64,000 nt of DNA from Viscum album (GCA_963277665.1 OY728163.1:1908304644-1908368643), one strand, 5' to 3'; positions 27,111-39,780 are shown, counted from the stretch's first letter. Numbers and translations are program-made. The notes: generated from the letters alone by a model not told the origin.

Positions 27111-28402
27111 TTTATTCTTATTTATTTAAATCATTCATTAACGAGGTAAACACTACATCATTATTGTTTCATGAATAAATTTATTTTTTTGATGTCTAAA
27201 AACTATAAAAAAATACCATGATATATGAAATTTCTCTACCATTTCAATGAATATTTATATTCTGAGAGATAAATTATATATCCTTATGTAAAATATTTTT
27301 TACTAAAAATTATATGTTTATGTCATTTTTGTCTTTACTTTATATTAATTAATAAAATATGTCATTATCACTCTTAAGTGGCTCCATGGGGACCCAAAAT
27401 CGACCTGAGGATTCCCATGGTGGGAAATGTATCATAAAATTAGATTAGGACACATGTTAGGGTAAATTTAATATTATTATTGTCACAACCCATCCCCCGG
27501 GGCCCATGTCATGACTACCGCAAGCCTGCATTCCATATGCCAGTGGCTGGCGACTAGCGCCGAAAGGTGTATTCCCTAAAATTGGGAAGGGATTGCCTTT
27601 ATAACCTGTAAACACATGAAACCAATCACACATCAATATATGAACATGAGTAAACTCTATAGTAAAAGGAATGAGTACTGTAAGTAAAAGGGGCCAGAAT
27701 ACAAGCCCAACAGTAAAGGTACAAGTACAACTGAATTACAATACAAATGAAAAAAGAGAAGGACAACTATTGAGTCATCCTCTAAGGTTCTTATATAAAG
27801 GGTATGTACATATCACCTCTTCATCACTCCATGCCCTCAAATCTCCTCTGCGTACTGACATTCCGTATGGTCCTCCTCTAAGAACCGTCCAGTCCTAGTA
27901 CCCTCAGCCTCGATAAGTGATGTCTGTCGTCTACACCAAACACAACAAGCTGCGAGCATAGCCCGTACATGGGTGAGTATAATGATACTTAGTAGGGACC
28001 CCGAGAACCTAAAGGTCTCACAAAATCCACAATGGATAAACCACATAGCATGAAATCAACTAAAAACCCTACTTAGGTATATGACCATACATATACCTAT
28101 GTTATCATGTATTCCATTTCAATCATGAGGAAACACAGAGTCCACCTCAAAATCCCAAGCTCAATTGTTTTATAAAGGAAAGAGTACCATGAAGGTATGT
28201 ACCACTAGGTACACCGCATAAAATAATACCACCATGGTATTACCACAAATAAAGGTACCACACAGGTACCAACTAATCTCACACCAGGTATATCTTAGGT
28301 ACTGTAGTAAAGATGATTATAAGTAACTACAGAATCATCTTACTCAATTAAAAGGTAGAACCACGAAAGATCCTAAATCATAATCATACCCATAGAGGAT
28401 TG

Positions 28403-28702
28403 TAGTGCATTGTCAGACGCACACAGGATCCTAGTACCTCATCAATACATCGTCAGACCCACACAGGATCCTTATACATCGTTAGTACGTCATCAGACCC
28501 ACACAGTATCCTATTACATTGTTAGTACATCGTCAGACCCAGACATGATCCTAGTACATCGCATGTATGTCGTCAGACCCACACATGATCCTATTACATC
28601 ATCAGTACATCCTCAGACCCACCAATGATCCTAGTATATCGTCAGTACATTGTTTGACCCACATAAAATCCTAGTACATTGTTCGTACGTCGTCAGAACT
28701 AG
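28403..28702. repeat. 40-bp minisatellite, about 8 units
   Basis: A core GTCAGACCCACAC and its variants recur at 28412, 28452, 28492, 28532, 28572, 28612, 28652 and 28692, exactly every 40 bp. Each unit continues with GATCCTAGTACATC and a GTTAGTACATC-like stretch. Units differ by substitutions but not by length. The open frame 28410-28628 merely runs through the array. Solo LTR 1 has no such array. Confidence 0.92.
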
Positions 28703-29039
28703 CTATATGGTTCCCGCACTAAGCTTGCTCGTCTCCAAGAGGGTTTGTTCCTCAATACACTATTCAATACTCCAACTACCACGAAGTCCCATGATGAATT
28801 ATCCCAATTTACCTCCACTTCATAGAGGTCTCAACGTAACAGATGGTGTGTCAAATGGACACCTGGTCTGTAAGTTATCAGCCTTTTAGTCCCGAGGGCC
28901 TGGTTCGATTCATGCTCGATCCAACCCGACCGTTCCCTAACACTATCCATAACACTAGTGGGGTATACGAAAGGGACCATCTGGGTCCATGGTTTCAAGA
29001 ACTGTAGACAGTTCGCCAAATGGAAACTCGGTGCCAATG

Positions 29040-29600
29040 TTATGGCCTAATGAGCATAAATGGGTCGAAGCTGGTCCAGGTTCGGTCCGACCCAGTCGGA
29101 CAGACCCTGTTTGGGTCGACCCAGCCCACCGAGTTCAGCCCAGCCCGCGTTGGGAGGCCTGAACCGGTGGATTGGTTGTCGCAGTGCAGTGTGGGGGCCG
29201 CAGTGTGGTGTGGGCGAAGCGGTGTGATGTGGGAGACCGCGGGGCGGCGCGGGGAAAGCAGTCTAGTGCGCGGGTAGCGGTGTGGTGCCAGCGCCGCGAG
29301 GCGGTGCGAGGGCCGTAACGTAAGGTTCATGGGGTGGTGAGAGGGCCACAGTGCGGAAAGGCGGCTGCGGTGCGACGGTCCGTTGTTGCTGGCCGAATGG
29401 CCGGCCTTCCTGTCCGCACGGCGCGATCACTCACCCCACCTTCACCGGCGGCTGGCTCGGTTGGTCGTTCTTCCTCCGCCGTTGTGGCACAAGCCGCAGT
29501 TCCCTCCTTTCGGGCGGCATGGCCACGCCGTCACCTTCATCGTGAAGAACACAACAAATATTCACAAGACTTTGCTGAGAGGCCGGGCCATGTTCGTTTG
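29040..29600. other. CpG-rich, GC-rich block inside solo LTR 2
   Basis: GC content is far above the rest of the window and CpG is frequent (for example in 29230-29320 and 29340-29540). Overlapping open frames on both strands (29020-29277, 29040-29330 -, 29334-29738, 29351-29545, 29383-29619, 29431-29631 -) have Arg/Pro/Ala-rich or His-rich translations without family motifs, as expected by chance in GC-rich DNA. Its place matches the GC-rich block of solo LTR 1, so I read it as an LTR regulatory region, not a gene. Confidence 0.65.
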
Positions 29601-31445
29601 GCCCACACATTCCACGTAAGATCTGTAGCAAAGGGATATGATTCCTTCATTAATTACGAAGAGTCGTCAAGAACGGGAAAGGGGAAAATCAAAAACAACA
29701 TACCCTACCTTGTCATTCGTTGTAGGAGGTCTCGATGATGGAGTCAAAGCCATTGGGGATGGTGGCGTCGGCATTCGTCGCTTCCGCAAGATGCCTCAAA
29801 TATGGGCTCAATCGTCATCCTCATTCTCCATTGGAGATGAGTTCCACCAATGTCTTCCCTTTCGGCAATGATTTATCCCAACCAAAAAATCAAGTGAGGA
29901 GCCAACACCAATTAAATTATGTTTACAAATTTAAATTTTTGGCACATTTAATTGGCATAATTAATTAAAGGGCATCTCACCATTAGTGTGGATGAAGTTC
30001 AAGAGACATCTCCACATGAAAGAGGGAGTTTAAGGGTTTCACTCGTTATTAGGGTTTGGGTGGTCCCCACATTTAGGAATTCTAATTGGGGGGTTTAGTC
30101 TTGGGTGGTCCCGACCACCATAACCCTTGTCGAGGGGTTTCAAAAAAATTAAAAATGTTAAACATTTATATTTTATTTTATTCTTTAATGAAAAATGCAA
30201 AAACTAACTTTCACCCTCAACCCACTAAGGAAGAGGTAAAGGTCTCCTTAAGAGAATACTGGCACTGGGAGTTCAATGGTGCCCTCAGATCTCAATTCCA
30301 AGCACCGATTTAAATGTTACAAAAACCCTCTTGCATGTTTACTGAACGTACCCAAAAAAATTTAGAAATTCATTCCGGGCACACCGGGCCTGAGAATCAC
30401 ACGCCGTAAATTTTCACGGCCTCGTAAAATTCACATTTAATTGAAAACAATTACATAGATATTCAGAGTATTTACAATTATAATATTATTGTTTATCCTT
30501 ATTTATCTGATTTTCCCATTACCCATGGTAAATAAAATATTTACTAAAGTAAATATTCATAATGTCTAAAAATAAAAGTTACATTTTTACAGAAGTTATA
30601 CTTTCTGATTCCAAATATGGAATCTATTTTTCCAAATTCATAACATAAAAGTGTCAAAAATTATTTTAAAATTAATTCCCATTGTCCAAACAAAAAGAGT
30701 GTTTTATGAAATAACAAATATCAAAAGATTGACACTTGTTTATGTCCAATTTCAAAGTGTAATTACTTCCAATAAACAATATTTGGTTAAATGGTAAAAA
30801 CATAATATAAATTCACTTTAAAATCAATTAAAAATATAATCTAACCTTATAAATAAATTAGATTGAAAGGCTGTTTGGAATTAAAATATAGTATTTTACA
30901 CTGTTCATTAAAAAATGAACATTACCAGAAAAATAAAAAAAATCCATCCAAAGTAAATTTTGATGACCTGATTCTAAAGAATAACATTTTTTTCAAATAG
31001 AATATATAAAACTGACAAAAACTAGATTTAGAGAGTGTTCTCCATCAAAAGGTGGTAAAATGACCTTTTAAATAATACTAGAGTATTTATGTAAAAATTT
31101 ATAGTATTTCTTATTTTAAGCCCTTAAAATTTATTGGATAAATGTAATAACATTTAACAAACATGTATAATCATTTTGTAGTTAGTTATGTTTATTCCTT
31201 TTATTACAACATCTATACGGTAACTACCATTTAAAATAATAATAATATTATATTATTTTTCAGCATAACTCAACCTTGTGTGAAGTGTATGATTTAAAAG
31301 AAACCCATTGTTGTGTATCAGGTACGCCATCAAACATAGCATCCCCTTTAATGAATAATTAATAATTAAATCACAAATATAAATAAATATGAAGTTTTTA
31401 TATTCTTTATTTACCTGGGATGTTACGTCCTTCCGGGTTTTAACA

Positions 31446-32479
31446 ATTGTGTTATCATAATTTTAAAATTGGGCTTATAAAATTCATTGAAAGTCACACA
31501 TTGGAAAAAGAGTCAATAAATCAATCACTTTAAAATAAAGGAAGAGATGTACAAAGGTTACCCAAGATAACAGATACTGGGATTCCATGAAAACATGGAT
31601 ATGGTGGAGAAAACAAACCATCACGTTCTGATGGAGAGTGATAGAAAACATGATTAGGAGAATGTTAACCACAAGAAAGTCACAAACATGTGATGGGTTA
31701 AATAGTCATTGATTCCCCAGTAGGAAATGGTAACAAACAACAATTTTTAAGTTACTTTTATCTAAAATATGAGTATTCAAATGGTCTGGGTCACATTAAA
31801 AGTGATAAAATTAGCTTCGAGTGTATCACATAATCCATAAAATATTATCTATATATTTCCCCTATCTTTAGACACAAACCAAAACCAAAATGGTTAGTAT
31901 GAGATCAGATAATCCCCAAAAGGATAATCCATTATAAAAAAATACTACTCTTAATCTTCAAAATTCAGCAAACTATACCGAAAATTCCACAAATACCATT
32001 TAATACACTATTGTCCATAAAATTGTTCAATATGATCCAAACTATGTTTCAAACCCAACACTCAGAAGAATATGATCACATAATATTCCATGATAAATCT
32101 AAACATTGATCTCCAAATAACATCGACTACTTTTAATGTCTCATACTAAAGTGTGATTATCCAAATCACTTATTCTCTATAATAGGTTAATCATTTCCAT
32201 AAATAACCCGAATCACCATATGTACACAAAAAAACATAGATTCTTCCAAAATAAACTTTCAACCATTACTCCAAAAATAAGATGTGATAGCATTCTATTT
32301 CTCTTCAATATATAATGATCCGCAAAAGAGAGAACATCTTCCAAAATTACATGAATCACTTAATCACCAAATCATTTTCTTATATTAGGGATATCCCTAT
32401 GATAAAACATAAGTTCCCAAAATCAATTTATTATTGATACATAAAATTTTTTAACTAATACAATTATAAGTCATACTAA
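31446..32479. other. Intergenic DNA, nothing assigned
   Basis: AT-rich with no motif-bearing frame; the - strand frame 31484-31672 shows nothing recognisable. Confidence 0.5.
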
Positions 32480-32620
32480 CCACAGACAACAAGTAGGCTA
32501 GTGTTAGGAGATGCACCCTTATCACCCTTCAGTTGGGGGTTTGATTCCTATGGCCTAGCAGGACGTGACGAGTTGTCATACATCTTACGATCTGTCTCTT
32601 TTTATAAAAATCTATAATAA
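32480..32620 (+). mobile_element. tRNA-derived SINE or tRNA relic (candidate)
   Basis: A B-box-like GGTTTGATTCC at 32538-32548 (consensus GGTTCGANTCC) lies 44 bp downstream of an A-box-like TAGGCTAGTGTT at 32494-32505 (consensus TRGCNNAGYNGG), the normal spacing of tRNA internal promoters. The sequence continues about 50 bp and reaches CTCTTTTTATAAAAA near 32598, a plausible Pol III stop or SINE tail. No complete tRNA cloverleaf is evident, so a SINE is likelier than a functional tRNA. Confidence 0.5.
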
Positions 32621-32868
32621 CCCTAACAAATTTTAACCTTTTTGGTTTTATTATACCTTTAATTTTCATCCCCATACATTAAGACCTCAACATATAAATT
32701 CATTAAACCTTATATATATTTTCGTTTATTTATATTTCACCTATATATGATAAAATAAAACTATTCCTAGTAGAATGAACAACATACCTTCATCATGGTG
32801 TCCATATTGTTTTATCGTCATCTTGTTTGTGTATGTAGAAGGTCCATGCATTACAACAATTATTTATA

Positions 32869-33005
32869 GATCCTTCAAAATAATTTTCTTCCTTAATTAT
32901 AATAAACCGTGTACAACATGGGTCATATGGGTTGGATGAGGGCCCCTATCCAATAATGATTTAGAGATCCTTCAAAATAATTTTCTTCCTTCATTCTAAT
33001 AAACC
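32869..33005 (+). repeat. Tandem duplication, 97-bp period
   Basis: GATCCTTCAAAATAATTTTC plus its continuation (about 40 bp) occurs at 32869 and again at 32966 with only a few differences. It is much less diverged than the neighbourhood, so the duplication is comparatively recent. Confidence 0.85.
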
Positions 33006-34218
33006 TTCGTGGGGTGTATGTTTAGTATGTTTCCAAATCAGAATGGGAACCTTTCACTCTCTTCTTTTTATAATACTTTTTTGTTATGTATTTTAATTTA
33101 CATATACATATGATTGTTTATGTTTTTTCTATATCTTTATTGATGTAAATTTTTTGTCCATGTGATGAGAGACCCTTTTCTCTCTCATCAACTCATTTTC
33201 TGAATTTTAAAGTGATTTCGTTAGGCTGTCAAATTTCTATAATTGAACTTATTAACCTAATTTCAATATTTTGGGTTAAACTTATACTTCATGATTATGT
33301 CATTCTATGAATATGTGTGAATGGAATCTGATAGTTTTACACTTAATATATATTTATATTGGGTGTATACCTATTTTTCACACAAAATTAAGTCATTGAT
33401 TTTTCTTTAATCTAAGGATATGATCTTTGCAAAGGAATTTGTCTCAATTTACTTTCCATTGAGGCTTATTTGTTATTATACACAAATTCACTTTTATATA
33501 TTGTATAAACATCCATTTGACATATTATATCATGAATCTACTTATTCTCATTATATTTAATTTTTTTAATGTAATTCTTTAATTATTTTTATTCTTGTAT
33601 TTTCTAAGTGGTGACAAACTCTTTAGCTAAAACATTGATTTAAATGTTGTAATGATTTAATCCTTCAAATATTTCTCAATAATTTCCATGTTTTCAAAAT
33701 GTTTTTATGTATTTAATTTTATGGACATTAATGTATTATAATTTTGATCCCTTTAAAATCATCAAAGTAGTATGGAAAACATTATATTCAATTTTTTTAT
33801 ACCACATACGTAATTGCATCTTGGGTTTACCCTCCTTGACCATTAATTAACGATATAAAAAATGTAGTCCAGTCATGGAAATGTATTTTAATATACACAG
33901 TTGATCGTACAGGTTGTCAATATGTGGAAGATGATACTTAATCTTAATTCTGATCTTGTAAAACATCTAATAATAATTTAACCATCACATTGATCAAATT
34001 TTCTTATAAAAAAATGAACAGGTCAACCCAAAGGTGACACACATAGACAAATGAATCCATTTCTATGGTTTTCATGGAGCCACTTCTTTAAATCCAAAAA
34101 CTCATTTTGGTCCATTTTATGAGGAGTCAATGAAATTGATGTGGCACTTGGTATGAGTTCAATTAATAACTCAAAATAAAATATGAATGTAATTATAGGA
34201 CACTTCCAAAAAGATATC
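33006..34218. other. AT-rich intergenic DNA, nothing assigned
   Basis: Long T-rich runs, no coding motifs, up to the left edge of element B. Confidence 0.5.
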
Positions 34219-37200
34219 TGTCATGACCCCCTCCAGATAATGTGTACCCTTCCTAGGATCAGAATGGGAGAAGAGAGATAGTGACCCATAGTACAACCTT
34301 CTTTTGGACCTAGGTTGGAGACTAGAATTGAGATTATAGTAAACACAATGATAGGAGGAATTACTCTCTAATAGAAACACACGTGGAAGAGAGTGATAAA
34401 ATAGACACCAACTAAGTCATTCTCAGAAAATAATATAGTATAATCCAATGTAATCAAATGTAATTTAATGAAGGAACTACTACAATAGAAATGAAAAAAT
34501 TCAAGTTAAAAAAGAATGTAAATATGATAGTGACCTAGAATCCCTAACAGATCCTAAAAAACACAATCTAGTAGTATCTAGGAAGATCTCCGACCTACTC
34601 CATCGAACCTCAAAAAATATTATATCTGTGGGGTGAGTATAATAGTAGGATCTTTAGGATCGTTCACGAAGCATCTCATTAAAATAAATGAAAACCAGAT
34701 AATGATAAGTGAATAAAATGTGAAACTAAATATTCACATAAATAGGTATAATAAGGTCCTAAATTCAACATGGTTGTTCTCACCATGTATCACATACAAT
34801 AGAATATAATATAATAAATAATTTTAGGGGTATTCTGCTACTACATCCCTAATGGTTGGACACTCTACCCCAACATCACACATCTTGAGAATGTGTCTCC
34901 AAAAAGGATGGCACGTAGAAACCATGGAAAAGAACACAAACATGAACCAAATTCATTATACCACGACATCCTCATAACAAAAAGTAACAAGGTTGTTTGT
35001 TGGGAGTCAACATAGCTAAAAAAATTCTGTACCATACATTGGGTATTATACCGAAAGCCATCACATCCCATACACTGAGTAAGGATCATCAGGGCATAAG
35101 AGCCAATACATGTTATATTTATAGTAGTATGTAGGAAACTAAATACAGAATACATGTGTTTGAAATAACAACATTTCATTATATTCCTCTACACATATAT
35201 ATTAGAAAATATAGCTTTCGTTCCTACCAGCATAAGTAACTGCAATGAAATGAGAACAGATCCAAAGGGGTATCCACCCATCTATCCTCCCATATAGATG
35301 TTGGGGAAAACACCCTACCCCATAGTTTCGGAATACCCATTGTGTCAGTTTCCCTTAAAAACATGGTGGATTATCCTATAGAAACACAAAATGTACATGA
35401 TATAATATAGCTCACAACCACACTAAGGGAAAAAACCAAGTCCCAGACTCAACCGCATTTAACATCTATCAAAATCCCAACTACCCTATCTATGACTATA
35501 TATCCTATAATCACAAAACCATTTGAAGAGATACATTAAATTAATTTATTCGTTTCTATTAGTTTCACATTAAGTAAATTAATTCATTAATATTTAATTA
35601 AACATTATCATTTTCCACATTACATTTCAAATTCATTTCAATAAAGATCCATGACCTATAAGAATTAGAAAACTAAGACCTTGAATTCTCCAAATTATAA
35701 CCATAACATTGCATCCCTTGAAGCCCCAACCCCATGGGTTAAAAATTAATTAATTAATTAACAATAATTACACCTTATTTATACTTATGTATTCTATAAA
35801 ATTATTATAAAATCCCCTAAACACATGTGGCTCAACAGGGTGAGTATATAAAAAAATAGTCGAGCATTTCCTTCCTATAAAAAGAGAGTAAAATCTTATA
35901 AACATGAGAATATATACATGAAATTCTCAGGGCATAACCCACACATCATTATGTCCCCTGGAAAAAGTAACTAAACACATATGTCTTCCACAAGTTGTTG
36001 GGAAAAGGAAATAAGACAAAAAAAAAAGACTCAACAAAAATCGTACTTTGAGAAAAATGAGTAATCTCAACTTCAACCGATTTCATCATCTCCGGTGTCT
36101 TCCCCAACACCAAACGCATTTACTGATGCATCTCGCCACTCCATACATAAATTTTTGCCACAATAATTAGGGCTCCCTACCCATCACAACACAACGTCCC
36201 TCCAAGATCATACATTCCCGGCTCACATCACGTAAGGTCCTCCCTATTCCCACACACCACACCAAACATCCAAGGTCGACCATATCACCAAATATGAGAA
36301 ATTAACATAGAAACCAAACTCCTAGTCCTAAATCAATGCATTCATCCTTCACACAAAATAACCTCTAATAGTTCCAAAACAAAATTAACATGGTCTTTAT
36401 AAGAATAAGTGCATCTCATATCTTACAAATTCATTATCATTTATTGTAAGACTAGTAAAAATTCCATATTGAATTAAAAAATTCATTATCACAGGATCCA
36501 ACTATGGGAAAACTAACCAACAATCTTTGAAAAGAATTAAAAAATTAATTTAACAAGACATTAATTACTTTAATGACAATAATCAACACACTTTTGGATC
36601 ATTAACAAATCCAATAAATAATGCTTACTAGAATCAATTTTATTATCAAAGAATTGTAACAATTACCAGATTCATTAAACATGCCTCATTATTATATATC
36701 CAATTAATTACCAATTAATTATGACATTATGTTCTTTAACAATTACCATCAAGAAGAAAATGATATACCAAGAAAGGAATATATTTTAAACTATCTAAAA
36801 AATCAAAGGGGCAAATCACTTTCACTTTACAATGAAGAAACATCGATATGAGATCAACACAAAATATTTAATCTGGTTAAAGTATTTAATATTGAAAATG
36901 TCATTATGATCTAAATATATTATTTCACATAATTATATAGAAAATCAATGAATCCCATACATTAAATGTTCATTTACATTTTTCAAATGAGAAAATACCG
37001 CACAATGGTTTGTAATCACCTCTCCAATAACAACCGAAAAACATGATAATTTTGTGGCACACCTTCACTATGTAACTACCAAGAAAACACCATTATAATC
37101 ACAAGAGATCATCCACTATAACATGGTGAGAAGAAATGGGATTAAAAAAATCAATGAACAACAAAATGGAGGTATAACCAATATTAGATCAAATATGGAT

Positions 37201-37639
37201 CACAACATATCAAAGTAGGGAGATAGGAATCAATCCTTGTTGAAGGAATTCATAAAATGTGGAAGAGTGGGTCATCGTGTCTCCTGGAGTTGAGAGAGAG
37301 TCACTTTTACTACAGTGTTTGAAAAACCCAGGAAACTAGGAATGTTTTAAAACATACCAGATTAGAGAATTACATGATGTATAATTCCCATTAATGTCAT
37401 GTAATTCATTGGGGTCAGTTTTTATCAAAATAAAAATTTCATTTAACATTAATTTTATTTTTTAAACCCCAATAAATTAAATAATGATAGAGTCTCTTTA
37501 ATGTTGTGAAAATATTAAACACTTTGTGAAACCCACTTTAACACCATAAAAGTTACCTGCTCCTAATTCTTTACACCTGAACTACTCAAAACATTATCTG
37601 AGCTTCCTTTAAACTTTGAAAGACAAGAAAATATGCTCA
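34219..37639 (-). repeat. Element B 3' LTR
   Basis: The left edge TGTCATGACCCC is sharp: sequence before it does not match sequence before 42765. Long blocks match the other LTR, for example CTCTACCCCAACA (34862 and 43440), GATATAATATAGCT (about 35400 and 43957), AGAGATACATTAAATTAATTTAT (about 35527 and 44083) and CCCATGGGTTAAA (about 35732 and 44289). The right edge near 37639 is approximate. The 104-codon - strand frame 34865-35179 lies wholly within the LTR and is not a gene. Confidence 0.85.
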
Positions 37640-37959
37640 ATGTTAATCCTCATAGATTTGATCCCTTACCAAAGATACCTCTAAAAACATTCCCATCCAC
37701 ATGAGTCTAAAAACATCCCTAAATGGAAGCAGAAAGAGTTCATTCAAACAACGACCCCAGGAGACACCACTCAAGCCTCTTGTCACCAAAGGGGGTGACC
37801 ACCTAACTAGAGGAACAATAGTAAAACCATGGAAAAACTAGAACTAGATCCTAAACACACTATAGGGGGAGATACCACTCATAAGAGATAAATCCACAAT
37901 AAGACACAAAAGAAAGACATCTCACAACTAGGAAGTCCTACAACCATAAACGTTCAATA

Positions 37960-38300
37960 TTACTTGAGATGAGATAAAAATCAAATAGTTTGGGGTATTG
38001 AGCATGTATATGCAACTCGAGTACCTAGGTAATATCTTCAATGTCACCATTCCTACACAAGACATGAACTAAGGGGATTTAATGCCCACAAAACACCTTA
38101 TTATGAAACACTAGGATCCCTATAGGCCACTGATCGACTTTAGCATCATCTTCATCATCAATCTAACCTCTATTGATGGTGTGAGAGTCATTACAAAGAT
38201 AAAGACAAACATGTGATATGTGAAATACATTGTGCATCAAGATCATCTGGGGGTAAGTTCTATAAGACATTCCCTAACTCCAACATCATCTAAAACCTCA
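37960..38300 (-). pseudogene. Integrase C-terminal tail of element B
   Basis: On the - strand about 38105-37975 reads VL-stop-GH-stop-IPLVHVLCRNGDIEDIT, then VLELHIHAQYPKLFDF, matching the chromovirus tail VLRxxxIPLVxVLWRNxxxEEATWxxExxMRxxYPxLF with only a few stops. Upstream near 38250, L-P-P-D-D-L and QCISHITCLS resemble the LPxxLxxVHNVFHVSML segment. Correctly placed at the 3' end of pol next to the 3' LTR. Confidence 0.75.
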
Positions 38301-38449
38301 AAATGCCCAACAAACATTGGATAAAGAATAATACAATGATTAACCCTTCACTATCCACATCAAGAACTCACCTTAAGAATCTTATGATCGCCAAAATCGA
38401 ACTATAGAGGTCTCATCCTATTATTTGTATAGTATTTCTTATGATCCTA

Positions 38450-39060
38450 TTATGCTTTCATCCTCTCAATAATCACCTGAACCATCATTTCCATATTTGA
38501 TACTAGTTTGTCTCTGAGAATTTCAGACTCTCTGACCAAAATCGAGTGCAATGAATAATGGAATGGGTTTCCATGAAAGTATTCAAATGACACCATAATG
38601 ATGGTGGGGTGAAAATTATCATTATGTACAATCTCTACCATGGTAAAGTGCCTTATCCAGAAACCTCCAAATTCCAAGACACAAGAGCACTAATTTTCTT
38701 CAAGAGTCTTGATGGTCTACTCTATTTGATCATCTATGTGTAGATGAAAAGACCACTGGATACCTCTCCACCCACAAGAGGTAAAACAAGTATCTCTTTC
38801 ATAAATTATCATCATTGGGACTCTGTGGGGTCTCTCCACCTCCTTCAGAAACTACCTCTACAGAACTTACACTAAACTATACTCCATAAATGCTATAATG
38901 TGGGATGATTTCATCCAACGATACACCACCACACATATAGCATCATATCCTCCCTGATATTAAGGTAAAATATTAAATAACTATATTGAGATGTCCTCCC
39001 ACTTCCACTGATTGACATATAATGCATGGTGAAAACCACCTGGAACATGGTGCTCGACTT
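38450..39060 (-). pseudogene. Integrase core pseudogene of element B
   Basis: Reading down from about 39048: GGFHHALYVNQWKWEDISI, then GGYDAICVVVYRWMKSSH, matching LLQPLPIPxWKWEHITMDF and GGYDAIWVVVDRLTKSAHF, so the catalytic core entry is clear (the MDF Asp is a stop). Further on, FSSTHR-stop-SNRVDHQDS matches FSTAFHPQTDGQSERTIQ. The open stretch 38677-38450 gives NDNFHPTIIMVSFEYFHG for NNSFHxSIxMAPFEALYG and IIERMKA for IRERMKAAQSR. Frames shift at least three times. Confidence 0.82.
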
Positions 39061-39379
39061 TAACCTTATGGAAGACCAAACATTGAGAAAAAAACTACGA
39101 AACATCACAATTCAATATAGGAAACCAAACCTAACCTCTCAAGGATCTATATATCCTTTTGATTCTAGGATGTAACTGTAAGGGAAAACTATGGAGATCC
39201 TAGAGAATCATCTCACACAGGTATCCAAAAGGAGAAAAAGCCTTCCATGGAACAACATATGTTGTTGTTCATCTTCTGAAAAAACATCAAGGACCTCTAC
39301 ACAAAGAAATCGATTTCTCTTGACCTCTACCTAATGATCCCCCAACATGGATTTCACCACATACTGTACAAGATATAAC

Positions 39380-39780
39380 ATCACCATTATGTAAAAAGAG
39401 ATTCTCTTCACCCCAAATTCACCCTTATCTAGATGAAATTATGAAAGTTCATCCACCAATATATATGAATCAATAGATTCACACACTTCATCACTATACA
39501 AATTCCTACTCAGTGTATCATCTATAACATTCCCCTTACTATGTTTATATGAGGTATTGATGTTTTAATCATGTAAGGACTTCATCCATCGATGCTGGTG
39601 CAAGTTCTTTTCATGATGGTAGAAAAATTACATAAGGCTCTAATTATTGATGAAGACCACAAAAAATACACAGATGAGTTAATTTCTCTAAAAATTCTTG
39701 GAATACATGAAAACTTCCATGCCAATATTGTTTGTGTCTCAGTTAAACTCATATGGATTTTACTGTTGATAACCATATGA
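39380..39780 (-). pseudogene. RNase H C-terminal part and integrase zinc region relic of element B
   Basis: About 39540-39490 on the - strand reads KGNVIDDTLSR, the RNase H end motif GKANVVADALSR. The 64-codon open frame 39776-39582 lies where the TDHKSLKY and RQRRWLELLKDYD segments should be, but only traces fit. Just downstream (about 39470-39430) IHIYWWMNF resembles the FYWWPGMK segment of the integrase N-terminal region. No catalytic Asp of RNase H could be placed. Confidence 0.55.

Larger units (their letters stand above)
27481..31445 (-). repeat. Solo LTR 2 of a Ty3/gypsy family, ~4.0 kb
   Basis: Left edge TGTCACAACCC at 27481, right edge TTCCGGGTTTTAACA ending 31445. Flanking pentamers are ATTAT (27476-27480) and ATTGT (31446-31450), a near-perfect 5-bp target duplication as Ty3/gypsy integrase makes. 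A duplication directly flanking one LTR indicates a solo LTR left by LTR-LTR recombination. It is longer than solo LTR 1, partly because of a 40-bp tandem array. No element interior adjoins it. Orientation is inferred as for solo LTR 1. Confidence 0.7.

Noticed and set aside
28403..28702. CRISPR-like array
   Set aside because: Repeats are head-to-tail with whole-unit similarity and no unique spacers; it is a minisatellite in plant retroelement DNA.
29334..29738. 134-codon open frame, the longest in the window, in the CpG-rich block
   Set aside because: Overlapping long frames exist on both strands, as expected where stop codons are rare; the translation is Arg/Ala/Ser-rich with no domain, and a comparable block lies in the related LTR.
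34865..35179. 104-codon - strand open frame
   Set aside because: Inside the 3' LTR of element B; the matching place in the other LTR has no such frame, and there is no recognisable motif.
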